A DNA stretch of 13,672 bases from an uncultured Terriglobales bacterium (GTDB taxonomy: Bacteria > Acidobacteriota > Terriglobia > Terriglobales > Acidobacteriaceae): positions 1 through 13,672 of the forward strand of contig CATPBY010000402.1 in NCBI GenBank assembly GCA_955652845.1, in the 5' to 3' direction. The translations under genes were made by a program, and so were the position numbers. This document shows, in pieces, positions 1 through 7,205 of this stretch (positions are counted from its first letter, which is position 1; each line of letters starts with the position of its first letter). Under the pieces are notes generated by a model. It searched no databases. It was not told the DNA's origin and was given only the letters and a program-made list of their open reading frames with translations.

Positions 1-376
1 CATCGGCGAGCTCGCCTCGATTTACAGCCTGGGAGATGTTGCCTTCGTTGGAGGAAGTCTGGTCCCTCGTGGAGGCCATAACATTATCGAACCGGCCCGT
101 TATGGAGTGCCGATCATTGTCGGGAATCACACCGAGAATTTCCGCGATATTGTGGGACTGTTTCAGAGCCGGGACGCGGTGCGTGTGGTTGGACCGGCGG
201 AGTTTCCGCTAGTGCTGATGGAACTCTTATCCAATGAAGTGGAGCGCCGGGCGCTAGGCTGCCGCGGCGCCGAGACATTGCGATCGCAAATGGGCGCTAC
301 ACAGAAGACCTTGCGGATCCTCGAACAATTGTTGCAGCCGTTACCAGAGCATGTCGCAGCGCGGGCAAGAGAATAG
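1..376 (+). CDS. waaA: Kdo transferase, C-terminal part (5' end outside window)
   Basis: This is the last 124 codons of 3-deoxy-D-manno-octulosonic acid transferase, the inner-membrane enzyme that adds Kdo from CMP-Kdo to lipid IVA. The reading frame enters from the left edge and ends at the TAG at 374-376. Visible are the GT-B C-domain hallmarks of the WaaA/KdtA family: GELASIYSLGDVAFVGGSL, then RGGHNIIEPARYGVPII and HTENFRDI, in the usual order and spacing. The rest is a helical tail typical of the family's C-terminus. The stop codon is 2 bp before the lpxK start, so the two are almost certainly co-transcribed. That order (waaA then lpxK) fits their consecutive roles in lipid A-Kdo biosynthesis. 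The length of the full protein, and whether it is mono- or multifunctional, cannot be judged because the acceptor-binding N-domain is missing. Confidence 0.95.
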   Translation, partial: IGELASIYSLGDVAFVGGSLVPRGGHNIIEPARYGVPIIVGNHTENFRDIVGLFQSRDAVRVVGPAEFPLVLMELLSNEVERRALGCRGAETLRSQMGATQKTLRILEQLLQPLPEHVAARARE

Positions 377-378
377 GG

Positions 379-1323
379 ATGAATCCGCTGGCTTCGATCT
401 TCGGCACCGCGGTTCGAGGCCGCAATGCGCTGTATGACCGTGGCATGTTCCGCGCTCGAGCACTGAATGGCCCTGTAATCAGCGTCGGCAACCTCTCGGT
501 CGGCGGCTCGGGCAAGACCCCCTTTGTCCTGCTGCTGGGGGAACTCCTGAAGGCGCGCCAGTTTAAATTTGATGTTCTTTCGCGCGGTTACGGACGCAAG
601 TCGCGCGGTGTGGCAATTGTGGACCCCGGCGGTTCTCCTGCTGAATTTGGAGATGAGCCGCTGCTCATGGCACGGCGCCTTCAGGTCCCCGTAATCGTGG
701 GAGAGGATCGCTACGCAGCCGGCATATTTGCGGAAGCAAAATTCGGACCCGCGCTTCATCTTCTCGACGACGGCTTTCAGCACCGCGCCCTCGCTCGCGA
801 CTTCGACATTGTCCTGGTTACGCCGGAGGATGCGCGCGATCGCCTGGTTCCTGCCGGGCGATTGAGGGAACCGTTAATCTCGCTGCGCCGTGCAGATGCT
901 GTGGTGCTCACGGGCGGCTCGTCACCGGAGCATTTCCCTGTGGATGGTAAGCTGGTCTGGCGTGCGCGTCGCGGCATTTCCCCGGCGAATGTTCCCAGCC
1001 GGCCGGTCGTGTTTTGCGGTATTGCACGGCCGCAGAATTTTCTTTCGCAACTTCGAACCGCAGCAATCGAACCGGTTGCGGAAGCTTTTTTTCGTGACCA
1101 TCACGCCTACAGCGAACGGGATATCCTCGATTTGCAGCAGCTCCGCCAGAAAAGCGAGGGCGGCGGTTTCGTTACTACCGAGAAAGACGCCATCAACCTC
1201 GGGCGATATCTCGACGCGCTACAGCCGCTGGCTGTGGTGCCGGTAAAAATGGAACTGGTGGACGCAGCTAACGCCGTGGATACCATCCTGCGCGTGATTG
1301 CGGAACGAAAGCACCGGGCATGA
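379..1323 (+). CDS. lpxK: Tetraacyldisaccharide 4'-kinase
   Basis: LpxK phosphorylates the 4' position of the tetraacyldisaccharide 1-phosphate with ATP to give lipid IVA, on the cytoplasmic face of the inner membrane. The 314-residue length is normal. The N-terminus (residues 1-32) is the expected amphipathic, Arg-rich membrane-contact region. The P-loop GNLSVGGSGKTP is at residues 37-48. SRGYGRKSRG lies at about 68-77, GDEPLLMAR at 91-99, and the family signature LLDDGFQHRAL at 128-138; RLREP follows at 161-165. The ATG lies 2 bp after the waaA stop, with only a weak purine stretch ahead of it, so translation is probably coupled. No key motif is missing. Confidence 0.96.
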   Translation: MNPLASIFGTAVRGRNALYDRGMFRARALNGPVISVGNLSVGGSGKTPFVLLLGELLKARQFKFDVLSRGYGRKSRGVAIVDPGGSPAEFGDEPLLMARRLQVPVIVGEDRYAAGIFAEAKFGPALHLLDDGFQHRALARDFDIVLVTPEDARDRLVPAGRLREPLISLRRADAVVLTGGSSPEHFPVDGKLVWRARRGISPANVPSRPVVFCGIARPQNFLSQLRTAAIEPVAEAFFRDHHAYSERDILDLQQLRQKSEGGGFVTTEKDAINLGRYLDALQPLAVVPVKMELVDAANAVDTILRVIAERKHRA

Positions 1324-1341
1324 GAAAATCTGTTCTGCTTA

Positions 1342-2376
1342 ATGACGAAGCATCCCAAAGAGTCTGAGCGGCTGCGCAAGATCGTCGAATCGTTTCCCAA
1401 AGTGACGATCACCGTGGTCGGCGATCTGGTTGCCGATGAGTTCGTGTTCGGCGAGATTTCGCGGGTCTCCCGCGAAGCGCCCGTTTTGATCCTCAAACAT
1501 CGTGAACGCAGCATTTCGCCCGGCGGCGGGGCCAACGCAATCAGCAACCTCGCCGACCTGGGTGTAAACGTACTTCCCGTGGGCGTCGTAGGCGACGATG
1601 AGCCCGGACGTTTGCTGATCAAGAGCTTCCGTCATAAACATATTCCTGTAGTTGGCGTGTTGAAAGACAAGAGTTACAGCACCGTGACCAAGACGCGCAT
1701 ACTTGCCGGCATGTCGCACACCGCAAGGCAACAGGTGGTGCGCGTGGACCGTGAACCCGATGCTGAACCCAATCGGCATCTCAAGCGAGAACTGGTTCTG
1801 GCGGCGCGCGAGTATGCCCGTGCGTCGGATGCGCTTCTCGTTTCAGATTATGGCTATGGGGCGGCCACGCCGGCAATCCTGAATGCGATCCGCTATCGCG
1901 GCCGCCTGGACAGAGTGCCCGTCGTTCTGGATTCCCGTTACCGCATGCTGCAGTATTCTGGGGTAACAGCGGCTACCCCGAATGAACCGGAGGTCGAGGA
2001 AGCTCTCGCCATGCGCATCGGCCATGATTGGATGCAGTTATGTTCGGCTGCCGAACAGATCCTCTCGCGCATGAGATTGCAATCTCTGGTCATCACGCGT
2101 GGTCGCGACGGTATGGTAGCCTTCACCCGCCGCCACAAGCCGATCGACATTCCTATTTTTGGCGCGGACCAGGTGGCTGATGTTACCGGCGCCGGTGACA
2201 CGGTTATCGCCACTTTCACCGCCGCCCTCGCAGCCGGCGCCAGCACGGAAGAGGCCGCCCATCTGGCCAACTACGCAGGTGGAATTGTGGTGATGAAGCG
2301 CGGCACGGCTACGGTGTCGCAACAGGAATTGTTGCAAGCCATTGCTCAAGCTCCGCCCGTGACCCGGGCTCACTAG
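1342..2376 (+). CDS. rfaE1: D-glycero-beta-D-manno-heptose 7-phosphate kinase (PfkB family)
   Basis: This is a ribokinase/PfkB-fold sugar kinase that makes heptose 1,7-bisphosphate for ADP-heptose synthesis. Over 344 residues it shows an N-terminal beta strand with VVGDLVADEFVFG (25-37), the glycine-rich substrate loop GGGANAISNLADLG (61-74), SDYGYGAA (168-175), TPNEPEVEEA (212-221), ITRGRDG (251-257) and PfkB signature 2 DVTGAGDT (280-287), where Asp286 is the predicted catalytic base. It corresponds to the kinase half of enteric HldE. Here it is a separate gene, followed 7 bp later by the adenylyltransferase. Other PfkB kinases look similar, but the direct linkage to rfaE2, waaC and waaA makes the heptose assignment strong. 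The start ATG is 18 bp after lpxK and has little Shine-Dalgarno character. Confidence 0.92.
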   Translation: MTKHPKESERLRKIVESFPKVTITVVGDLVADEFVFGEISRVSREAPVLILKHRERSISPGGGANAISNLADLGVNVLPVGVVGDDEPGRLLIKSFRHKHIPVVGVLKDKSYSTVTKTRILAGMSHTARQQVVRVDREPDAEPNRHLKRELVLAAREYARASDALLVSDYGYGAATPAILNAIRYRGRLDRVPVVLDSRYRMLQYSGVTAATPNEPEVEEALAMRIGHDWMQLCSAAEQILSRMRLQSLVITRGRDGMVAFTRRHKPIDIPIFGADQVADVTGAGDTVIATFTAALAAGASTEEAAHLANYAGGIVVMKRGTATVSQQELLQAIAQAPPVTRAH

Positions 2377-2383
2377 ACGACGG

Positions 2384-2884
2384 ATGTCCCACCAACACGC
2401 CATCACACGAAAGATTCTGGACCGCGAAGAACTTCAGCGGCGCGTTGCCGAATGGCGTCAGGCAGGCGAGTCGATTGTCCTGGCGAACGGTGTCTTCGAT
2501 CTGCTTCACGTCGGTCACGTGCGCTATCTGCACGCGGCCAAACAGTTGGGTGGCCGATTAATCGTTGCTGTCAATTCAGACGACTCGGTGCGCGCTTTGA
2601 AGGGCAAGGGTCGTCCGCTGATGCTGGCGACGGAGCGTGCTGAAATCCTGGCAGCGTTAAGCGATGTAGACGCGGTGGTGGTCTTTTCTGAGCCTGATGT
2701 GCGCGCCCTCATCCGTGAAATTCGCCCCGACATTCAGGTCAAAGGCACTGACTACACCGCGGCGAATGTTCCTGAGCGAGACGTCGTCGTTGAATGCGGT
2801 GGTCGTGTGGAAATTGTCGGCGATTCTAAGAACCACTCGACCAGCGAAATCATTCGTTCGCGGCTGGGACCGCCTCGCTCGTGA
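2384..2884 (+). CDS. rfaE2: D-glycero-beta-D-manno-heptose 1-phosphate adenylyltransferase
   Basis: This nucleotidyltransferase transfers AMP from ATP to heptose 1-phosphate, giving ADP-D-glycero-D-manno-heptose. The protein has 166 residues, matching the stand-alone C-terminal half of HldE. It carries the cytidylyltransferase-like signature NGVFDLLHVGHVRYL (35-49), with the HxGH motif at 42-45, then AVNSDDSVRALKG, RPDIQVKGTDYTA and the C-terminal STSEIIRS motif, which plays the ISSTxII-type role in ATP binding. It begins 7 bp after rfaE1. Its TGA overlaps the GTG of the next gene (GTGA at 2881-2884), which indicates translational coupling. Products of the sedoheptulose-7-phosphate isomerase (gmhA) and bisphosphatase (gmhB) are also needed for the pathway but are not in this window. 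Confidence 0.94.
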   Translation: MSHQHAITRKILDREELQRRVAEWRQAGESIVLANGVFDLLHVGHVRYLHAAKQLGGRLIVAVNSDDSVRALKGKGRPLMLATERAEILAALSDVDAVVVFSEPDVRALIREIRPDIQVKGTDYTAANVPERDVVVECGGRVEIVGDSKNHSTSEIIRSRLGPPRS

Positions 2885-3996
2885 TTGTCGAATGGACGGT
2901 TTCAAACTCTCAGGAACCTGCAGCCTCGACGAAGATCGACCGCCTGCTGATCGTGCGATTGGGAGCCATGGGCGATGTCATCCACACTTTGCCTGCGGCG
3001 GCGGCCCTGCGCCGGGCGTTTCCCGCAGCGATTTTCGGCTGGTTGATCGAAGAACGCTGGGCCGAGTTGCTGTGCACCTTGCCCTCTCCGCGCTCCGGCC
3101 CGCGCTCGCCGCAACGGCCACTGGTTGATAAAGTCCACACCGTGAATACCAGGCAGTGGCGTTCGGACCCATTTTCCAGCCAGACCTGGGAGCGGATGGC
3201 GGCCGGCCTCAGCGACTTGCGCGCCGGAGAGTATCAAATAGCAGTCGATTTCCAGGGAGCGATTCGATCATCGCTCCTCACGCGATGGTCCGGAACTCCC
3301 ATCCGATATGGCTTCGCTCAACCTCGCGAAAATGTGGCCACCATGTTTTACACCCGCCAGGCGATGGCACGGGGTATTCACATCATCGAACAAAATCTTT
3401 CTCTGGCTGCAGCCGTCGCTGGCCGGCCACTGCCAATCATTCAGGTAGAATTCCCCCACGATCAGGCGGCAGATAAGGAATGGGATCGCCGGCTCAAAGA
3501 GGGCGCTATCGAAAAGTTTGTGCTTATGAATCCGGGGGCGGGCTGGCGAGCCAAGCAGTGGCCAGCCGAACGCTACGGGCTCGTTGCTCGCGAATTGGCC
3601 GATGACGGCATGAAGGCCATCATCAATTCTGGTCCCGATGAACAAGAACTGGCGAGAGCCGTGGAAGCAGCCAGTGGCGGAGTTGCTGAACGATTTGCGG
3701 GCTCGCTCTCCCAGTTAATCGCGCTCACCCGCAATGCTTCTTTGTTCATTGGAGGCGACACCGGCCCCCTGCATCTCGCCGCCGCTTTGAGCATTCCGGT
3801 CGTGGGGATTTATGGCCCTACGGACCCGGCGCGCAACGGCCCATTTGGGACGCCGAGCATTGTGTTGCGAAATCCATCGAGCCGGACAACACACTCTCAT
3901 CATGCTCAACCCGACGATGGCTTGCTGGAGATCAGTGCCGACCAGGTCGTCGCCGCGGCCCGCCAATTGATATCGACGGGGAGTCGCCTTGGCTAG
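2881..3996 (+). CDS. waaC: Lipopolysaccharide heptosyltransferase I (GT9 family)
   Basis: This is a GT9 glycosyltransferase that transfers heptose from ADP-heptose to Kdo of the inner core at the cytoplasmic membrane. The 371-residue protein has the WaaC-style N-terminus LIVRLGAMGDVIHTLPAA (23-40), a VNTRQWR segment (88-94) and VDFQGAIRSSLL (122-133) matching WaaC more than WaaF. It then has NPGAGWRAKQWP (217-228) and the donor-site motif GGDTGPLHLAAAL (291-303), followed by VVGIYGPTDPARNGP. The GTG start at 2881 overlaps the rfaE2 stop by 4 bp; the next in-frame ATG (2968) would remove the first beta strand, so GTG is preferred. About 20 residues precede the first strand, slightly longer than usual. 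A stretch near residues 66-80, rich in Pro, Ser and Arg, looks like a surface insertion. Confidence 0.9.
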   Translation: MIVEWTVSNSQEPAASTKIDRLLIVRLGAMGDVIHTLPAAAALRRAFPAAIFGWLIEERWAELLCTLPSPRSGPRSPQRPLVDKVHTVNTRQWRSDPFSSQTWERMAAGLSDLRAGEYQIAVDFQGAIRSSLLTRWSGTPIRYGFAQPRENVATMFYTRQAMARGIHIIEQNLSLAAAVAGRPLPIIQVEFPHDQAADKEWDRRLKEGAIEKFVLMNPGAGWRAKQWPAERYGLVARELADDGMKAIINSGPDEQELARAVEAASGGVAERFAGSLSQLIALTRNASLFIGGDTGPLHLAAALSIPVVGIYGPTDPARNGPFGTPSIVLRNPSSRTTHSHHAQPDDGLLEISADQVVAAARQLISTGSRLG

Positions 3997-4528
3997 CTGG
4001 TCGGCCATCGCGCGGCGTATCCGGGTGCCGCTTGGATTTGCCTTCGCCACACTCTTTCTCTGGTTGGCCAAACCTACATTGAACTCAATTCTAGCCGGCT
4101 GCGTTTTCGTGATTCCCGGCTTGTTGATTCGCGGGCTGGCTTCCGGATACGTCCAAAAAAACGAACAACTCACTACCGGCGGGCCATACGCATACACGCG
4201 AAACCCTCTGTATCTTGGCTCGTTAATTCTCGCAGCAGGATTTGCGCTGGCTTCCCGCAGCTGGTGGGTGGCGGGCGGAATCATTCTCTTTTACTTCGCA
4301 ATATACCTGCCTGTAATCTGCTCTGAGGAAGTGTCGCTGCGGGCGCGCTTTCCGCAGTTCGAAGAATACGCCAGACATGTACCTCGCCTGTGGCCTCGGA
4401 GGAGCGCTTTTGCCAGCAATTCCAGCCCCTTCTCCTGGGATCTGTACTGGAAGCACCGCGAATACAACGCCGCCCTTGGTTCCCTTGCACTGATGGCCGC
4501 GTTAGCGGCGAAGCTGTGGAAACGATGA
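3989..4528 (+). CDS. Membrane methyltransferase of the ICMT/phospholipid methyltransferase type
   Basis: A 179-residue integral membrane protein with about four to five hydrophobic segments (roughly 12-30, 32-50, 74-90, 93-111 and 160-176). The SAM-binding signature of the isoprenylcysteine carboxyl methyltransferase/PEMT-like superfamily is present: GPYAYTRNPLYLG at 65-77, then CSEEVSLRARF (111-121) and YARHVPRLWPR (127-137). The TTG start at 3989 has a GGGGAG Shine-Dalgarno 5 nt upstream and overlaps waaC by 8 bp, so it belongs to the LPS operon. The substrate is unknown. Bacterial relatives methylate lipids or small hydrophobic thiols, and the operon context suggests an envelope lipid, which is inference. 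The last 40 residues form a charged segment plus a final hydrophobic helix ending in KLWKR. Confidence 0.8.
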   Translation: MASWSAIARRIRVPLGFAFATLFLWLAKPTLNSILAGCVFVIPGLLIRGLASGYVQKNEQLTTGGPYAYTRNPLYLGSLILAAGFALASRSWWVAGGIILFYFAIYLPVICSEEVSLRARFPQFEEYARHVPRLWPRRSAFASNSSPFSWDLYWKHREYNAALGSLALMAALAAKLWKR

Positions 4529-4533
4529 CAAAT

Positions 4534-4562
4534 CAGGGAGGATAAACGTCGGCCTCTGCCTG
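4534..4562. terminator. Possible bidirectional terminator hairpin between convergent genes
   Basis: In the 37-bp gap between the end of the LPS operon and the end of the TPR gene, CAGGGAGG (4534-4541) can pair with CCTC-TG-CCTG (4553-4562), leaving an 11-nt loop and a 2-nt bulge. There is no clear T tract on either side, so this is only a candidate that fits the convergent arrangement. Confidence 0.25.
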
Positions 4563-4565
4563 AAG

Positions 4566-6185
4566 CTATTTCTGCGCCACCAGCGCCCGCGTGCGACTGA
4601 GCTCGGGACGCACTGAGTTGGAACCTTCACACAATTTCAACACCTTCGCATAGTAGGTGTTGGCCTGCGTTGTTTTCCCCGACATCTCCGCCGCTCGCGC
4701 CGCTCCGTATAGTCCATTAAAGCGATTGGGATTGAATTTCAAATCCGCCTCATACTCGGCGAGCGCCTGATCGGGACGCTTGATCTCAAGCAGCAGGTCA
4801 GCCAACATCTCTCGCGCGGGAATCCCCGCAGGCTCATCTCCGGTAGCTTCTTCTTTCTCGGCGATGCCACGAAGAGTTGTAATGGCTTCCTCTTCATTTC
4901 CCTCGTCGTGAGCAATCCAGGCGGCGGCCTCTCGCCGGGAGTCATCGATCACCCCGGCATAAAATGTCTTCTTTTTTTCCATCATTTCTTTGTGGATGTT
5001 TTCGATCTCCGCCACATCCTTCCGCGCGTCAGCGGCATTCCCGGTGCGGGCTGCGCCAATGGCTCGCGCCCAATAGGTGATCGCCTTATCTCCGGAGTCC
5101 GCTCCCGGAGCTGGCATCAAAGCCGCGGCGTCCTCCCAGTGGCGCAACTCCAACGCGTAAATTGCCGGGAACTTTGACAGTGCATATGCCCGCTCGTCAT
5201 ACCCCGCTTCATGCATGTCTTTTGTTGGCGGCATGGCTTTTACTTCTTCAATCACCTGCTGCACCTTCACTTCGTTGCCGGTCTGCAGATAAGCGTAGAC
5301 CAGGAAATCCATGGCGTGAAACTGGTGTCCTGCGCCTCCCATGTGCATCGCTGCAGTCTTTCGCGTGGCTGCAATGGAAGCGAGGTTGGAATCGATATCG
5401 TCCTGCCAAAGCCCGAGCCTGGCAAAAATGTGGGACGGCATATGAAGCGCATGCGGCGAAGCGGGGGCAATCTGCGCGTAGCGCCTTGCTGCCGGTAAGC
5501 CTGATTCAGCCAACTGCGGCTTATCGTAACTGTGAATCAGGTAGTGAGCGATGCCGGGATGGTTCGGTTCCTGTGCGAATAACTGTTCCAGTAGCGCCGC
5601 AGCCTGCTTCCGGTTGGCGAAGGTGGTGTCGTTGTCCGGTTCCGACGCCAATAGCGACAGCGCATAAAAAGCGGCGGCCTCGCGGTCATCCGGATATCGC
5701 TGATGCACCCTCTCCATCGCCTTTGAGTAGGCGCTGGAACGCGCGTCGTACTCCTGCTTGCCGGAATAAAAGATTCCCATTGCCGAGATGTATTCACGCT
5801 CGCGATTGGTCTTGGGGTGCAGGGCTTTCGCCTGCTTCACCTGCGCTGCGCCCCGCTGGAGCGTGGCCGTGTCGGGCCTGTCCCACAACTGGTGCCAGAT
5901 GCTCATGGCCACTCCCCAATGCGCCATGGCACAGGTAGGATCCTCTTTGGCAATCTGGGTAAATTGCTTCTCAGCTTCCTCGTACCAGAACGAATGCAGC
6001 AACGCCACGCCGCGCTCAAACGGTTTTTGTACCGGCGGCGCGCAGGAGACCGCAAAGTGCACCTGCCCCAACTGCTCCGGACTCAAGCCCTCATGGTGCT
6101 GGCCTTCGTCGGCTGCCAGAATGACAGAGGCAAACAGCAGGCCTACGAACAATAATGCTGCAGGTGACGACGCTAGACGCTTCAT
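4566..6185 (-). CDS. Exported TPR protein with clustered histidines
   Basis: A 539-residue secreted protein of TPR-like helical repeats. Residues 1-24 form a signal peptide (KR, then a hydrophobic core ending LAA before DEGQ), with no lipobox. Helical pairs such as SFWYEEAEKQF, DPTCAMAHWGVAMS (82-95), PAARRYAQIAP, EEEAITTLRGIAEKEE and PDQALAEYEADLKFNPNR (471-488) show TPR spacing. The middle is rich in histidines at regular intervals: H209, H214 and H218, then H245, H248 and H252 (HALHMPSHIFARLG), then H281, H287 and H290. This recurs in a family of bacterial TPR proteins of unknown role, and could bind metal or haem (inference). A GTG at 6200 is in frame, but the ATG at 6185 has a GGAG at 6195-6198 and sits about 15 nt inside the transcript predicted from the promoter at 6207-6235, so I chose it. 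Confidence 0.85.
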   Translation of the reverse strand: MKRLASSPAALLFVGLLFASVILAADEGQHHEGLSPEQLGQVHFAVSCAPPVQKPFERGVALLHSFWYEEAEKQFTQIAKEDPTCAMAHWGVAMSIWHQLWDRPDTATLQRGAAQVKQAKALHPKTNREREYISAMGIFYSGKQEYDARSSAYSKAMERVHQRYPDDREAAAFYALSLLASEPDNDTTFANRKQAAALLEQLFAQEPNHPGIAHYLIHSYDKPQLAESGLPAARRYAQIAPASPHALHMPSHIFARLGLWQDDIDSNLASIAATRKTAAMHMGGAGHQFHAMDFLVYAYLQTGNEVKVQQVIEEVKAMPPTKDMHEAGYDERAYALSKFPAIYALELRHWEDAAALMPAPGADSGDKAITYWARAIGAARTGNAADARKDVAEIENIHKEMMEKKKTFYAGVIDDSRREAAAWIAHDEGNEEEAITTLRGIAEKEEATGDEPAGIPAREMLADLLLEIKRPDQALAEYEADLKFNPNRFNGLYGAARAAEMSGKTTQANTYYAKVLKLCEGSNSVRPELSRTRALVAQK

Positions 6186-6206
6186 GAAGGTTTTCTCCAC
6201 GGAAAA

Positions 6207-6235
6207 AGTCTAGTCCGCGAAAGATGGAGGGTCAA
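6207..6235 (-). promoter_or_regulatory. Sigma70-type promoter of the exported TPR gene
   Basis: On the minus strand TTGACC (6235-6230, five of six matches to the -35 consensus) is followed after exactly 17 bp by TAGACT (6212-6207, four of six matches to the -10). Transcription would start near 6200, leaving a leader of about 15 nt that carries the GGAG before the ATG at 6185. A perfect 10-bp palindrome TCGCTAGCGA (6250-6259) lies just upstream of the -35 and could be an operator, though it could also be chance. Confidence 0.6.
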
Positions 6236-6382
6236 CGCCAGATAGGAGCTCGCTAGCGACCTGGAGTTCTTCGCGCGAGCCATCCCTCTAACTAAGTTTT
6301 TAGAACCCCACCATCGTAGCGGCCAAGCGATCTGGCCGTGGAAGCGCGGCTAACTTCCGTGCATGTTTAATTGGTCAGAAAA

Positions 6383-6856
6383 TTATTCTTCGTGATCGAG
6401 AGGCTTGCCATCAGGTCCCACTTGAATTTCGGACTTCTTTCCGCCAGTCACGATTTTCGCTTCGTAAGCCACCAGTTTATTGTTCTTGGTGATGGACTCC
6501 ACTTTGACCACTTTCCCGTTTCCGGCCTTGGCTTGCAGTCCGTCTCGAATCGCGGATGGAAGCGATTCCATCGCAACTTGTTCTTCTACTTCCACGATTG
6601 TTCCAGTGGCATCGATCAGGATGTTCTTCTTGTGGCCATCTACCATCAGCTTGACTTCGTACAGTTTCTGCCCGTTGTCGATTTCTTCAGCGAAACCTCG
6701 AATCGTTGCTCTCTGACTCTGTGCGGCAACCGTTTTTTCGACAGCGGTGGGCAGGCTGGAGCGTTCGATTTTCTTTTCCTGTTCTTCTGCTTGTGACTGT
6801 AAAACACCTGTCAGAACAGCAGCGAGACCAACCACAGTAATCCAATGAAACTTCAT
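6383..6856 (-). CDS. Small exported protein with two PepSY-like repeats
   Basis: A 157-residue predicted periplasmic protein. The ATG at 6856 is preceded by a strong AGGAGGAAG Shine-Dalgarno and opens a signal peptide (MKFHW, hydrophobic core to about residue 20, then SQA before EEQ). The reading frame extends 15 codons further upstream, but that part would bury the Shine-Dalgarno. The mature protein contains two similar units: SLPTAVEKTV at about 34 and SLPSAIRDGL at about 99. Each is followed by a strand with a Tyr-Glu pair (LYEVKLMVDG; AYEAKIVTGG) and a closing acidic strand (DATGTIVEVEE; GPDGKPLDHEE). That is the pattern of PepSY-like (DUF2874-type) repeats found in small envelope proteins. 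The molecular role is unknown. It lies downstream of the tRNA on the same strand and upstream of the TPR gene, which has its own promoter. Confidence 0.8.
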   Translation of the reverse strand: MKFHWITVVGLAAVLTGVLQSQAEEQEKKIERSSLPTAVEKTVAAQSQRATIRGFAEEIDNGQKLYEVKLMVDGHKKNILIDATGTIVEVEEQVAMESLPSAIRDGLQAKAGNGKVVKVESITKNNKLVAYEAKIVTGGKKSEIQVGPDGKPLDHEE

Positions 6857-6905
6857 GACTTCCTCCTGGTCAGAACCGTGGGCTGAAAGCACGAATTGCA
6901 TTGCG

Positions 6906-6920
6906 CCACTGGTCCAGTGG
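6906..6920. promoter_or_regulatory. Perfect 15-bp palindrome upstream of the PepSY-like gene
   Basis: CCACTGG-T-CCAGTGG is a perfect 7-bp inverted repeat around one central base, centred about 57 bp before the ATG at 6856. The position suits an operator for a dimeric regulator or a hairpin at the start of the leader. No T tract follows, so a terminator for the upstream tRNA is unlikely. Confidence 0.4.
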
Positions 6921-6989
6921 AAGAAGCGTACGCGACGCCAGCTTAATAGGACCTGAAGAGGTTACGACGCGCAGGTGAATTTTCCGAAG

Positions 6990-7066
6990 TGGCGACCCCG
7001 GAGGGAGTCGAACCCCCAACCCTCAGATCCGAAGTCTGATGCTCTATCCAGTTGAGCTACGGGGCC
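6990..7066 (-). tRNA. tRNA-Arg, anticodon UCG
   Basis: A 77-nt cloverleaf with the CCA end encoded. On the minus strand the acceptor GGCCCCG pairs with CGGGGTC with one G-T pair. The D arm is GCTC..GAGC, the anticodon arm is TCAGA-CTTCGGA-TCTGA with UCG at positions 34-36, and the T arm is GGGGG-TTCGACT-CCCTC. Discriminator G and CCA follow (CCA complement at 6990-6992). UCG reads the arginine codon CGA. A TAAATA at 7092-7087 could serve as a -10, but I see no convincing -35 at the right distance. All stems are intact, so this copy should be functional. Confidence 0.97.
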
Positions 7067-7092
7067 GCGTCGCTACTAGACACGAGTATTTA

Positions 7093-7165
7093 CAGGCGTC
7101 TGAATAGACAATAGCACTTTAGTGAGCGGAACCATAAAACGCCTGCTCACAAATTGGGGTTCCGC
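7093..7165. other. Spacer with competing inverted repeats between tRNA-Arg and pilin
   Basis: The 139-bp spacer holds three perfect inverted repeats: CAGGCG/CGCCTG (7093-7098 with 7140-7145), GTGAGC/GCTCAC (7122-7127 with 7145-7150) and GCGGAACC/GGTTCCGC (7126-7133 with 7158-7165). The last two share bases 7126-7127, so they cannot form together in full. Further right, AGTAAG (7175-7180) pairs with CTTACT (7202-7207), which overlaps the pilin stop codon and is followed by TTTTC on the minus strand. That makes it a weak candidate terminator for the pilin transcript. Confidence 0.4.
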
Positions 7166-7205
7166 CGCCTGAAAAGTAAGCTAGTTTCAAAGCTGACAAT
7201 TCTTA

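Noticed and set aside
5162..5938. 258-codon plus-strand open frame
   Set aside because: It is antisense to the TPR gene; its Trp/Cys/Pro/Arg-rich composition is typical of a shadow frame in GC-rich coding DNA.
6320..6338. CGGCCA/TGGCCG hairpin downstream of the PepSY-like gene as a terminator
   Set aside because: The stem is perfect (6 bp, 7-nt loop), but neither strand has a T tract after it.
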